64,000 nt of DNA. Origin: Microbacterium sp. cf046 (lineage in GTDB: Bacteria; Actinomycetota; Actinomycetes; Actinomycetales; Microbacteriaceae). This document shows, one piece after another, positions 52,642 to 62,863 of the stretch (within the stretch, counting starts at the first letter, position 1; the number at the start of each line of letters is the position of its first letter). The stretch covers positions 496,001 to 560,000 of the forward strand of contig NZ_FOZJ01000001.1 of the NCBI RefSeq assembly GCF_900114345.1. Direction: 5' to 3'. Below the pieces are notes generated by a model. The model made no database searches. It worked only from the letters and a program-made list of their open reading frames with translations, and was not told the DNA's origin. The translations under genes were made by a program, and so were the position numbers.

Positions 52642-53367
52642 ATGACCCTGCCTCGTCGCCTGCTCGCCCTCCCCGTCGCTCTCCTGCTGGCGGGAGGTGC
52701 GCTCGCCGGCTGCGCGACTCCCGCCGCCAGCGCCCCCTCGTCCAGCCCGAGCGCGAGCGAGGGCGCCGAGGTCGAGATCGACGCGGCATGGCTGGACGAC
52801 GGCCGCATCATCGGACTCGTCACCGTGGGCAGCTCCACGTGCATCCCCGCCGCCGACGACGCGACCCTTCAGGCGGACGGCTCGCTCGCTGTCACGCTCG
52901 TCGAGCCGGATGCAGACACCGCGTGCACCCGCGACATGGTGCCCCGCGTGACGCTCGTCGAGGTTCCCGAGGGCGTGGATCCGTCCGAAGACCTCGCGAT
53001 CACCGTCTCCGGAGACGGCTACTCGGGCAGCGCTGAGCTCGAAGGCGTCGAGGGCCTCGTCGGCGGCGGGATGACGGACTACCTGCCGAGCGCCGGATGG
53101 ACCGAGACCGACGGTCAGTTCGTGCTGCTCACGTGGGGATCATCCTCCTGCGTCCCGGTCATCTCCGAGGTCTCGGCATCCGGCCCCGCCGAGGTCACCG
53201 TCACATTCGAGACCCCCGCGGCGGACCAGGTCTGCACGATGGACATGGGTCCCCGCGCGAGCGTCGCAGTCGTGGACGGCCTCGAAGAGGACAGCGACGT
53301 CTCGCTCGTCCTGGCAGGCAGCCCCGAGTTCGACAACGTGCGCATCCCGATCTACGGCTCGAACTGA
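52642..53367 (+). CDS. Lipoprotein with an internally duplicated cysteine domain
   Basis: A 241-aa exported lipoprotein of unknown function. A signal peptide ends in the lipobox LAGC (C24), then a Ser/Pro/Ala linker. Two ~95-residue repeats follow: repeat 1 has GSSTCIP (C67) and TACTRDMVPR (C95); repeat 2 has GSSSCVP (C170) and QVCTMDMGPR (C198). The equal spacing suggests one disulfide per repeat. GAGGA precedes ATG 52642 by 8 nt. No enzyme motif is visible; a binding or sensing role is possible. Confidence 0.8.
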   Translation: MTLPRRLLALPVALLLAGGALAGCATPAASAPSSSPSASEGAEVEIDAAWLDDGRIIGLVTVGSSTCIPAADDATLQADGSLAVTLVEPDADTACTRDMVPRVTLVEVPEGVDPSEDLAITVSGDGYSGSAELEGVEGLVGGGMTDYLPSAGWTETDGQFVLLTWGSSSCVPVISEVSASGPAEVTVTFETPAADQVCTMDMGPRASVAVVDGLEEDSDVSLVLAGSPEFDNVRIPIYGSN

Positions 53368-53377
53368 TCTGACCGCG

Positions 53378-53394
53378 GGCCGACGACGTCGGCC
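53378..53394 (+). terminator. Hairpin after the lipoprotein gene
   Basis: GGCCGAC (53378-53384) and GTCGGCC (53388-53394) form a perfect 7-bp stem with a 3-nt loop, followed only by TT. It lies 11 bp past the stop and may end transcription, although a T-run is missing. Confidence 0.45.
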
Positions 53395-53452
53395 TTCGCC
53401 ACGCGTCACGCACCCCGGTGTGCGCCGCTGCCTGTACGGGCAGGATGTGGGT

Positions 53453-54631
53453 ATGCGATCACTGGTGACGCTGCCGCCCGCTCTCGAGCGGACGCCCACC
53501 GCGGTCCGGAGCACGACGTCCGTCGTCGACGGAGACGATCTGTGGTTCGAAGTGGATGCCGAGCACGGCGTGCTGGTGGGCGACCGCGCCGACCATGTCG
53601 CCGTGGCGCTGCTGATGCCCGCGATGCGGTCGGGCCGTGACCTGCATGTCGGCGGCATCGTCACCGATGTCCTGCTGCACCAGTTGAACGACGATGCGCA
53701 GGCTCTCGTGAGATGGATCGATGCCGGCTGTCGCCGTGTCCGGGTGTCGGCGGATGCGGCAGAGCCGGCCCGCCCGGCGCCGAGCGGCGTCGCAGCAGGG
53801 TTCTCGGGCGGGGTCGATTCGTTCGCAGTGCTCACCGAGTACACGCTCGCAGCCGACGTGCCCGAAGCGCTGCGAATCACGCACCTGCTCAACAACAACG
53901 TCGGCGCGCACGGGTCGGGCGGGCGCGCCCTCTGGCAGCGGCGCTGCGAGGGCGTCCGCCGGGTCGCGTCCGATGTCGGCCTCCCGCTCGTAATGGTCGA
54001 CAGCAACCTCGAGGCGCACTACCCGCGGATCGGCTTCATGCAGTCCGTCACGTTCCGCAACGCCTCCGTCGCCCACTTCCTCAGCGGCGGCATCGGCCGA
54101 CTGCACTATGCGGCCGGATTCCAGTACGCGCACGTCGGCGTCCTGCGCAGCGGTGACATCTCCGCGCTCGACCCGATCACGCTGCCCCTGCTGTCGACCC
54201 CTGGGCTCATCCTCGCCTCCGCCGGCGCGGGATCATCACGCGTCGCGAAGACACTGGCGCTGGTGGGTCGGCCCGAGGCCCGCTTCCTCGATGTGTGCAT
54301 CGACACCGACCCGACCAGGACCGTCAACTGCTCCCACTGCTGGAAGTGCATGCGCACGATGCTCACGCTCGAGATCGCCGGGCACCTGGAGGAGTTCTGC
54401 CCGCAGCCCTTCGAGCTCGAGCCGTATCTCGCGCGGCGGGAGGACTACATCGTCGAACTGCTGGCGTCGGAGTCGCCGCTGTCTCGAGAGGTCGTCGACT
54501 TCGCCGCCGAGCGCGGGTGGAGCTGGAGCCGCCGAACCCGCGCGCGGGCCGGAGTGCGACGGGTCCGCGAAGCGAGCGTTCGTGGAGCGCGCGACTGGCG
54601 CCACCGGCTCCGCAGGGCGCGCACCGCGTAG
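53453..54631 (+). CDS. PP-loop ATPase-like protein with a C-terminal cysteine cluster (QueC-like)
   Basis: A 392-aa protein not assignable to a known function. A PP-loop SGGVDS lies at residues 118-123 and the cluster C293-x2-C296-x2-C299 (NCSHCWKCMRT) near the C-terminus matches the arrangement of the zinc-binding end of QueC, the 7-cyano-7-deazaguanine synthase. The first ~110 residues are unlike QueC, and the overall protein is longer than its usual ~230 aa. No other queuosine gene is nearby. ATG 53453 follows AGGA by 7 nt. It may adenylate a carboxyl or amide group on a sugar or peptide, which is inference. Confidence 0.68.
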   Translation: MRSLVTLPPALERTPTAVRSTTSVVDGDDLWFEVDAEHGVLVGDRADHVAVALLMPAMRSGRDLHVGGIVTDVLLHQLNDDAQALVRWIDAGCRRVRVSADAAEPARPAPSGVAAGFSGGVDSFAVLTEYTLAADVPEALRITHLLNNNVGAHGSGGRALWQRRCEGVRRVASDVGLPLVMVDSNLEAHYPRIGFMQSVTFRNASVAHFLSGGIGRLHYAAGFQYAHVGVLRSGDISALDPITLPLLSTPGLILASAGAGSSRVAKTLALVGRPEARFLDVCIDTDPTRTVNCSHCWKCMRTMLTLEIAGHLEEFCPQPFELEPYLARREDYIVELLASESPLSREVVDFAAERGWSWSRRTRARAGVRRVREASVRGARDWRHRLRRARTA

Positions 54632-54755
54632 GAAGCGAGGTCCGCAGGGCATCACGCCCATGGCGAACAGCGCCGTATCGGCATCCTGCCCTCGTTACCC
54701 TCGATGTAAGCGCGCGGAAGTGCGCCACATGGCCCCGAGGCCGGAGGAATGGATG

Positions 54756-57284
<2,529 letters not shown>

Positions 57285-57306
57285 GGCCCGATCGAGCCCG
57301 AACCAT

Positions 57307-57340
57307 ACGGAGAGCGGATGCCACGGCATCCGCTCTCCGT
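57307..57340 (+). terminator. Perfect 15-bp hairpin after clpC
   Basis: ACGGAGAGCGGATGC (57307-57321) is the exact reverse complement of GCATCCGCTCTCCGT (57326-57340), with a CACG loop, followed by CGTTCTG. It lies 23 bp after the clpC stop and very likely acts as its terminator, though the T-tract is weak. Confidence 0.8.
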
Positions 57341-57363
57341 CGTTCTGCGGCCCGCTCGGCTCG

Positions 57364-57369
57364 TAGGCT
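57364..57369 (+). promoter_or_regulatory. -10 element of the argA promoter
   Basis: TAGGCT ends 7 nt before the GTG at 57377, consistent with a leaderless or nearly leaderless transcript. Confidence 0.45.
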
Positions 57370-57376
57370 GGAGCTT

Positions 57377-57880
57377 GTGAGCGACTACACGGTGCGGGCG
57401 GCGCGGGCGGCGGACATCCGCGGCATCCGCGACCTGCTGGAGCCCTACGTCCAGCGGCGCATCCTCCTCGGGAAGGACCTCGTCGTCCTGTACGAGGCCG
57501 TGCAGCAGTTCGTCGTGGCCGAAGACGCGTCCGGCACGCTCATCGGCTGCGGCGCGCTCCACGTCATGTGGGAGGACCTCGGCGAGGTTCGCACGCTGAT
57601 CGTGGCCGACGAGTGGCTGCACCGCGGTGTCGGCCGCAAGATCGTGGGTGCGCTCGAGAAGAACGCGAAGGCGCTCGGGCTGAGCCGGCTGTTCTGCCTC
57701 ACGTTCGAGGTCGAGTTCTTCACGCGCCGGGGGTTCACCACGATCGGCGAGCAGGTCGTCGATCCCGACGTGTACTCCCAGCTCATCCGCAGCCCCGACG
57801 AGGGCATCGCCGAGTTCCTGGATCTCGCGCATGTGAAGCCGAACACACTCGGCAACACGCGGATGCTCAAGCGCCTGTAG
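57377..57880 (+). CDS. argA: N-acetylglutamate synthase, actinobacterial type
   Basis: A 167-aa GNAT acetyltransferase making N-acetylglutamate, the first step of arginine biosynthesis. It lacks the amino-acid-kinase domain of E. coli ArgA and matches the short actinobacterial form (Rv2747-like): VRAARAADIRGIRDLLEPYV, CGALHVMWEDLGEVRTLIV, the acetyl-CoA-binding GVGRKIVGALE and FFTRRGFTTIGE. GTG start. It lies beside clpC. It is separate from other arg genes. Confidence 0.88.
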   Translation: MSDYTVRAARAADIRGIRDLLEPYVQRRILLGKDLVVLYEAVQQFVVAEDASGTLIGCGALHVMWEDLGEVRTLIVADEWLHRGVGRKIVGALEKNAKALGLSRLFCLTFEVEFFTRRGFTTIGEQVVDPDVYSQLIRSPDEGIAEFLDLAHVKPNTLGNTRMLKRL

Positions 57881-57893
57881 CGGATGCCGCGGC

Positions 57894-58664
57894 TCAGCGC
57901 CCCGTGAAGACGGGCGGTCGCTTCTCCTGGAACGCTGCGAAACCCTCGCGATAGTCACCGGTGTCGCAGAGCGCCGCCTGAGCGGCGTTCTCGATCTCGA
58001 CGGAGTCCCAGAGGGCCAGCCGCTCGTCGCGGATGCGACCGATGAGCTCCTTGCTCGCGAGGAACGCCGCGGTGGCTCCCGACGCCGCCTTCGCCGCCGC
58101 GGCCGTGGTCGCGCCGAGCACCTCGTCGGCGGGGAGCACCTGCGAGAACAGGCCGGACTGCACGGCCTCGGTGCCGCTCATCAGTCGTCCCGTGTAGATC
58201 AGGTCGAGCGTCTTGTGCGCGCCGAGCCGTTCGTAGAAGAGGGCATGCCCGCCGGAGTCGAGTGTCGCGCCGAGCGCAGCGAAGGGCGAGCCGATCTTCG
58301 CGGTGTCGGCGACGTAGACGACATCGGTCGCGATGAGCAGCCCGAGGCCGACACCGAGGCAGGCGCCCTGGGCGGCCGCGAAGGTCGGTGCCGGAAAGGC
58401 CGCCATCCGGCGCAGCAGCGGTGTCACGAGACCGCCGAGGTAGCCGATCACGTCGTCGTCGCGCGGATCCACCCCCGAGATGTCGCGCCCTGCGCAGAAG
58501 GCCCGCCCCTCACCGCGGAGCACGAGCGCGCGCACGTCGGCTGCTTCTGCCGCGTCGTAGGCTGCGCCGAGCTCTGCCAGCGCCTGCTCGTCGAGGGCGT
58601 TGAGCTTGGCCGGGGCGTTGAGCACGACGTGCGCGACGTCATCTGCGATGGTCAGGTCGATCAC
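57894..58664 (-). CDS. paaG: Enoyl-CoA hydratase/isomerase of phenylacetate pathway, PaaG-like
   Basis: A 256-aa crotonase-fold protein. VVLNAPAKLNALDEQALAEL, the oxyanion-hole RGEGRAFCAGRDISG and QGACLGVGLGLLIATD are present. At the second catalytic region it has GATLDSGG: the aspartate typical of PaaG, which isomerises the ring-epoxide CoA ester to oxepin-CoA, rather than the two glutamates of hydratases such as PaaF. It follows paaE by 8 bp, closing the minus-strand operon. It could also serve as PaaF-type hydratase, less likely. Confidence 0.75.
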   Translation of the reverse strand: MIDLTIADDVAHVVLNAPAKLNALDEQALAELGAAYDAAEAADVRALVLRGEGRAFCAGRDISGVDPRDDDVIGYLGGLVTPLLRRMAAFPAPTFAAAQGACLGVGLGLLIATDVVYVADTAKIGSPFAALGATLDSGGHALFYERLGAHKTLDLIYTGRLMSGTEAVQSGLFSQVLPADEVLGATTAAAAKAASGATAAFLASKELIGRIRDERLALWDSVEIENAAQAALCDTGDYREGFAAFQEKRPPVFTGR

Positions 58665-58672
58665 GGCGGCTC

Positions 58673-59773
58673 CTAGACGTCGTAGTCCACGACGACCCGT
58701 TCGGTCGTCGGGTGCGATTGGCAGGTGAGCACGTAGCCGCGCTCGAGCTCATCCGGTTCGAGCGCGAAGTTCTGCGTCATGCGGACGGCGCCCTCCACGA
58801 CGCGGGCGCGGCAGGTGCCGCAGACCCCTCCCGCGCAGGCGAACGGCACGTCGCCGCGAACGCGGAGCGCGGCATCCAGAATCGGCTCGTTCGCCGCGAC
58901 CGGCGACTCCACGGTGGACGACATGCCGTCGAGCGTGAACTCGACGGTGCAGGTCTCGTCGCCCGCGCGGATCTCGACGGGACGGCCGCGGTCGACGCGC
59001 GGGCCGTCGGCGTCGGTCGTGAACAGCTCGAAGCGGATGGCCTCGGACGGCACGCCGTGGCGCTCGAGCGTCTCGCGGCACAGCGTGACCAGCTCGAACG
59101 GGCCGCACAGGAACCACTCGGTGACGGTGGCCGGAGGAACCAGCCGGTCGAGGATCGCGTCGAGCTTCTCGGCGTCGATGCGGCCGGACAGCAGGGGCGC
59201 CGTGCGCTGCTCGCGGGAGAGCACGTGATGCAGCGCAAGGCGGGCCGGGTAGCGGTCCTTGAGATCGGCGAGGTCCTCCAGGAACATGACGTCCTGCGTC
59301 GCGCGGTTCGTGTAGACGAGCGTGAACTGGGCCGTCGGCGAGGAGGCGAGCACGGATGCCGCGAGCGCCATCATCGGCGTGACCCCGGAGCCCGCCGCGA
59401 TGCCGGCCAGGTGCGCGCCGTCCAGGTCGGGCAGATTCGAGGTGAAGGTGCCCTCGGGGCTCATGACGTCGATGCGGTCGCCCGGCTTCAGGTTCTCGTG
59501 CGCCCACACCGAGAACAGCCCGCCGAGGTCACGCTTGATCCCGACGCTGATGCTGCCGGGGGTCGGCGGGCGACAGATCGAGTAGCTTCGGCGCACTTCG
59601 TGGCCGTCCACGTGCGCGCGCAGCGCGACGTACTGGCCGGGGAGGTAGTCGTATTCGCCGTGCAGCTCGGGGGGGACCGCGAAGGTCACCTCGATGCTCT
59701 CGGCCGTGAGCGGCCGCACTTCGGCGATCTCGAGCTCGTGGAAGCGTGCGCGGCGCCGTGTCGTCGTCGCCAT
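58673..59773 (-). CDS. paaE: 1,2-phenylacetyl-CoA epoxidase, reductase subunit PaaE
   Basis: A 366-aa iron-sulfur flavoprotein passing electrons from NADPH to the diiron oxygenase. FAD-binding RRSYSICRPP, the NAD(P) domain AGIAAGSGVTPMMAL and the plant-type [2Fe-2S] ferredoxin at the C-terminus (C313, C318, C321, C351; CAGGVCGTC) are in the normal order. Start ATG 59773 is inside the family N-terminus. It lies 5 bp after paaD. Confidence 0.94.
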   Translation of the reverse strand: MATTTRRRARFHELEIAEVRPLTAESIEVTFAVPPELHGEYDYLPGQYVALRAHVDGHEVRRSYSICRPPTPGSISVGIKRDLGGLFSVWAHENLKPGDRIDVMSPEGTFTSNLPDLDGAHLAGIAAGSGVTPMMALAASVLASSPTAQFTLVYTNRATQDVMFLEDLADLKDRYPARLALHHVLSREQRTAPLLSGRIDAEKLDAILDRLVPPATVTEWFLCGPFELVTLCRETLERHGVPSEAIRFELFTTDADGPRVDRGRPVEIRAGDETCTVEFTLDGMSSTVESPVAANEPILDAALRVRGDVPFACAGGVCGTCRARVVEGAVRMTQNFALEPDELERGYVLTCQSHPTTERVVVDYDV

Positions 59774-59778
59774 CCCGC

Positions 59779-60282
59779 TCACAGCACCTTGAAGTGGTCG
59801 AACGGCTCCAGGCATGCACGGCATTCATAGAGCGCCTTGCACGACGTCGAGCCGAAATGCGCGACCTCACGGGTGTCGAGCGACCCGCAGCGGGGGCACT
59901 TCACTGCCATCCGCAGGCGGATCGGTCCTTGGGCGACCGACGCCCGGCCGCTCGGCGGCGCGATGCCGTACTCGGTGAGCTTGCGGTTCCCGGCAACCGT
60001 CATCCAGTCGGTCGTCCAGGCGGGCGAGAGGGTCGTGCGCACCTCGACGGTGTCGTAGCCGGCCGCCGTGAGGGCCAGGATGACGTCGTCGCGCATCGCC
60101 TCGACCGCGGGGCAGCCGCTGTAGGTCGGCGTGATCGTGACGACCGCGCGATCGCCGTCGACCTTCACGTCGCGCAGCACGCCGAGATCCTCGATCGTGA
60201 GCACCGGAACCTCGGGGTCGGTGACGGATGCCGCGACGCGCCAGGCGTGTTCGCGGGAGTGGACGACAGTCTGCGTGCTCAC
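59779..60282 (-). CDS. paaD: 1,2-phenylacetyl-CoA epoxidase, subunit PaaD
   Basis: A 167-aa accessory subunit thought to help mature the epoxidase, possibly by metal delivery. The N-terminal SUF-type domain has VTDPEVPVLTIEDLGVLRDV and TPTYSGCPAVEAM. The C-terminus carries four cysteines (CPRCGS, SCKALYECRACLEPF), a rubredoxin-like zinc or iron site. GTG 60282 overlaps the paaC stop (GTGA). Confidence 0.92.
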   Translation of the reverse strand: MSTQTVVHSREHAWRVAASVTDPEVPVLTIEDLGVLRDVKVDGDRAVVTITPTYSGCPAVEAMRDDVILALTAAGYDTVEVRTTLSPAWTTDWMTVAGNRKLTEYGIAPPSGRASVAQGPIRLRMAVKCPRCGSLDTREVAHFGSTSCKALYECRACLEPFDHFKVL

Positions 60283-61106
60283 CAGGTGGCCCCCGGATGC
60301 TGCCGCGCGAGCACCTGCATCTCGGCGAGGACGTAGCCGAGCGTGGAGAAATGACTTCCGTGTCGGCCGCCAGCCGAGGAGATGAAACCCTTCGGCTCGT
60401 CGAGCTCCGCCTCCGCGAAGACGACCGCGATCACCGCATCGAACCCTTCTCGCAGTGCGGAGGGGCGAGCCGCGATGCCCTCGAGGCGATCGATCAGCGG
60501 CTCGTCGCGGAACAGCTCGTCGACGTACGGCCAGATGTTCCCGAGCGCGCGGATCATCCGCGCACGCGACTCCTCGGTGCCGCCCGCGAGCCGCAGCACC
60601 CACTGAATGGCGTGATCGCGGTGGTAGTCGACTTCCTTGAGCGACTTGTCGGCGATGGCGGCGAGCGTCTCATCCGTCGAGTGCCGCAGCGCCGAATAGA
60701 GCTCGTACATGTAGGTCGCGGCGACGAGCTGCCGCGCGATCGTCTGGGCGAAGTCGCCGTTGGGCTGCTCCACGATCCAGGCGCAGCGGAAGTCGGACTC
60801 GTCGCGGAAGTACGCGAGCTCGTCCTCGGTCCGACCCGACGCGGTACCGGCATACCGCAGGAGCGAGCGTGCGTGGCCGAGCAGGTCGAGCGCGATGTTG
60901 CCGAGCGCGACGTCTTCCTCGAGCTCCGGCGCGCGGGCGATCCACCACCCGAGCTGCTGCGAGAGGATCAGGGCGTCATCGCCCAGCCACAGCGCGTACT
61001 CCGCGACGTCGGGCGAGGCGATCGCGTCGGACTCGCCGGTGAGCTCGGCCGCGAGGGAGAGCTCGTCGACGGTGACCGAGCCGTGGATGTCGTCGGTGTC
61101 GCTCAC
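60279..61106 (-). CDS. paaC: 1,2-phenylacetyl-CoA epoxidase, subunit PaaC
   Basis: A 275-aa structural subunit with the ferritin-like fold of PaaA but without a full diiron site. WLGDDALILSQQLGWWIARAPELEED, LDLLGHARSLLRYAG and DYHRDHAIQWVLRLAGG fit PaaC. GTG 61106 overlaps the paaB stop; its own stop overlaps the paaD start. Confidence 0.94.
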   Translation of the reverse strand: MSDTDDIHGSVTVDELSLAAELTGESDAIASPDVAEYALWLGDDALILSQQLGWWIARAPELEEDVALGNIALDLLGHARSLLRYAGTASGRTEDELAYFRDESDFRCAWIVEQPNGDFAQTIARQLVAATYMYELYSALRHSTDETLAAIADKSLKEVDYHRDHAIQWVLRLAGGTEESRARMIRALGNIWPYVDELFRDEPLIDRLEGIAARPSALREGFDAVIAVVFAEAELDEPKGFISSAGGRHGSHFSTLGYVLAEMQVLARQHPGATW

Positions 61107-61408
61107 AGGTGCGGCACCCCCTCGGAGGCCTTGTAGTACACCGCATGGCGGTAGTTCTTGCCCGCCGGGCTCTCGAAGAAGGCGCCCTTCGCGTCGGGGT
61201 CGCTCGTCGTGATCGCATCGGCGGGGACGACCCAGATCGAGGTCCCCTCTCCGCGGCGGGTGTAGAGGTCGCGCGCGTTGCGGACGGCCATCTCGGCGTC
61301 GGGCGCGTGCAGCGACCCGGCGTGCACGTGGCTCAGGCCGCGGTTCGCGCGGACGAAGACCTCCCAGAGCGGCCACTGCTCGGCCGGGGATGCGCCAGGA
61401 GTCGCCAT
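61103..61408 (-). CDS. paaB: 1,2-phenylacetyl-CoA epoxidase, subunit PaaB
   Basis: A 101-aa small subunit required for complex assembly. PLWEVFVRANRGLSHVHAGSLHAPDAEMA and LYTRRGEGTSIWVVP are the family hallmarks. ATG 61408 overlaps the paaA stop by one base (TGATG); GTG 61411 would overlap by four. Confidence 0.93.
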   Translation of the reverse strand: MATPGASPAEQWPLWEVFVRANRGLSHVHAGSLHAPDAEMAVRNARDLYTRRGEGTSIWVVPADAITTSDPDAKGAFFESPAGKNYRHAVYYKASEGVPHL

Positions 61409-62406
61409 CACGCCACTCCACTCTCGGTCGTTGAGCGAGCGGAGCGAGACGAAACGGCCTGCTTCCGGGCATACTCGGCGGCAGCCTCGCGCACCCAGGC
61501 GCCGTTCTCGTGGGCCTCTCGGCGGGCGCGCAGGCGCTCGCCGTTCATGGGTCCGCGGCCGGCGAGCACTTCGAAGAACTCGGTCCAGTCGATCTCGCTC
61601 ATGTCGTACTGCTGGGTCTCGTCATTCCACCGGAGGTTCTCGTCGGGCAGCGTGATCCCGAGCGCTTCGGCCTGGGGCACCAACATCCCGACGAAGCGCT
61701 GACGCAGCTCGTCGTTCGAGAAGCGCTTGATCTTCCATGCCGTCGACTGCGCCGAATTCGGCGACTGCTCGTCGGGCGGGCCGAACATCATCAGGCTCGG
61801 CCAGTACCACCGGTTCACGGCATCCTGCGCCATCTCGCGCTGGGCGGGCGAGCCCTGCATGAGCGTCAGCAGGATCTCGAAGCCCTGCCGCTGGTGGAAG
61901 GACTCCTCCTTGCAGATCCGCACCATCGCGCGGCCATAGGGCCCGTAGGACGCACGGCACAGCGGCACCTGGTTGCAGATCGCGGCGCCGTCCACGAGCC
62001 AGCCGATCGCGCCCATGTCGGCCCACGTCGGGGTGGGGTAGTTGAAGATCGACGAGTACTTCGCCTTGCCGTCGATGAGCTGCTGGGTCATCTCGTCGCG
62101 CGTGATCCCGAGGGTCTGCGCGGCCGAGTACAGGTAGAGGCCGTGGCCCGCTTCGTCCTGCACCTTCGCCATCAGGATCGCCTTGCGCTTGAGGCTGGGC
62201 GCCCGCGTGATCCAGTTGCCCTCGGGCTGCATGCCGATGATCTCGGAGTGCCCGTGCTGGGAGATCTGCCGGATCAGGGTCCTGCGGTAGGCGTCCGGCA
62301 TCCAGTCGCGCGGTTCGACGCGCGAGTCGGCGGCGATGAGCTCGTTGAAGCGCCACTCCTCGTCGGAGAGCTCGGGCTCGACGGCCGTGAGGTCTGCGGT
62401 GGTCAT
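61408..62406 (-). CDS. paaA: 1,2-phenylacetyl-CoA epoxidase, catalytic subunit PaaA
   Basis: A 332-aa diiron oxygenase subunit that epoxidises the aromatic ring of phenylacetyl-CoA. It has the [18 protein letters not shown] and [16 protein letters not shown] helices carrying E-x2-H metal ligands, and [21 protein letters not shown] and [19 protein letters not shown] as further family blocks. Start ATG 62406 follows AGGAG by 8 nt. It is the first gene of the minus-strand paaABCDE-G operon. Confidence 0.95.
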   Translation of the reverse strand: MTTADLTAVEPELSDEEWRFNELIAADSRVEPRDWMPDAYRRTLIRQISQHGHSEIIGMQPEGNWITRAPSLKRKAILMAKVQDEAGHGLYLYSAAQTLGITRDEMTQQLIDGKAKYSSIFNYPTPTWADMGAIGWLVDGAAICNQVPLCRASYGPYGRAMVRICKEESFHQRQGFEILLTLMQGSPAQREMAQDAVNRWYWPSLMMFGPPDEQSPNSAQSTAWKIKRFSNDELRQRFVGMLVPQAEALGITLPDENLRWNDETQQYDMSEIDWTEFFEVLAGRGPMNGERLRARREAHENGAWVREAAAEYARKQAVSSRSARSTTESGVA

Positions 62407-62421
62407 CTTCGACTCCTGGTC

Positions 62422-62448
62422 TTTACAGAACGATCGTTTAGTTATTAT
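62422..62448 (+). promoter_or_regulatory. paaI promoter containing a PaaR-type operator
   Basis: TTTACA (62422-62427), a 15-bp spacer and TATTAT (62443-62448) form the promoter; the -10 ends 7 nt before ATG 62456, with no ribosome-binding site. The palindrome AACGATCGTT (62429-62438) lies in the spacer and matches the AACGnnCGTT core reported for PaaR of Thermus. Binding there would block this promoter and probably the divergent paaA one. Confidence 0.6.
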
Positions 62449-62455
62449 TGCAGAC

Positions 62456-62863
62456 ATGGAGCGACCCACGAAAGCGATGATGGAGCGAGACCTCGCCTCG
62501 GCGGCACTCGGGATGGTCGTCGACCTCGACGAACCCGGCCACGCCGTCGTGCACATGGTCGTGCGCGACGACATGACCAACGGCTTCCACATCACCCACG
62601 GTGGGCTCGTGTTCGCGCTCGCCGATACGGCCTTCGCGATCGCCTGCAACGAGGACGACCGCATCACGGTCGCCCAGGGCGCCGACGTGACGTTCCTGAA
62701 GTCCACGGTCACGGGCCAGACCCTCACCGCGACCGCCGTGCGCCGTGCGCGCAGCGGCCGCACCGGGCTCTACGACGTGACGGTGACGGATGAGACCGGC
62801 GAGGTCGTGGCGGAGATGCGCGGCCGGTCGCTCACGACCGACCGCATGCTCCCCGAGCGCTAG
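62456..62863 (+). CDS. paaI: Hydroxyphenylacetyl-CoA thioesterase PaaI
   Basis: A 135-aa hotdog-fold thioesterase that frees CoA from dead-end phenylacetate intermediates. [19 protein letters not shown] has the family HGG and the catalytic aspartate D57; N42-G43 belongs to the active-site region. ATG 62456 is fixed by the promoter. Its TAG stop and the TAG stop of the convergent paaZ gene share the palindrome CTAG at 62860-62863. Confidence 0.92.
   Translation: MERPTKAMMERDLASAALGMVVDLDEPGHAVVHMVVRDDMTNGFHITHGGLVFALADTAFAIACNEDDRITVAQGADVTFLKSTVTGQTLTATAVRRARSGRTGLYDVTVTDETGEVVAEMRGRSLTTDRMLPER

Noticed and set aside
53453..54631. Calling the PP-loop gene queC or an asparagine synthetase
   Set aside because: The PP-loop and cysteine cluster match QueC, but length, N-terminus and lack of pathway neighbours do not; no glutaminase domain is present for asparagine synthetase.
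54632..54755. ClgR or heat-shock operator upstream of clpC
   Set aside because: GCGC-GGAAGT-GCGC (54712-54725) is an inverted repeat, but the spacing does not fit the ClgR site as I know it and such words are common in this high-GC sequence.
57894..58664. Calling the crotonase-fold gene paaF
   Set aside because: The second catalytic region has DSGG with aspartate as in PaaG rather than the glutamates of hydratases; paaG is the better, though not certain, assignment.
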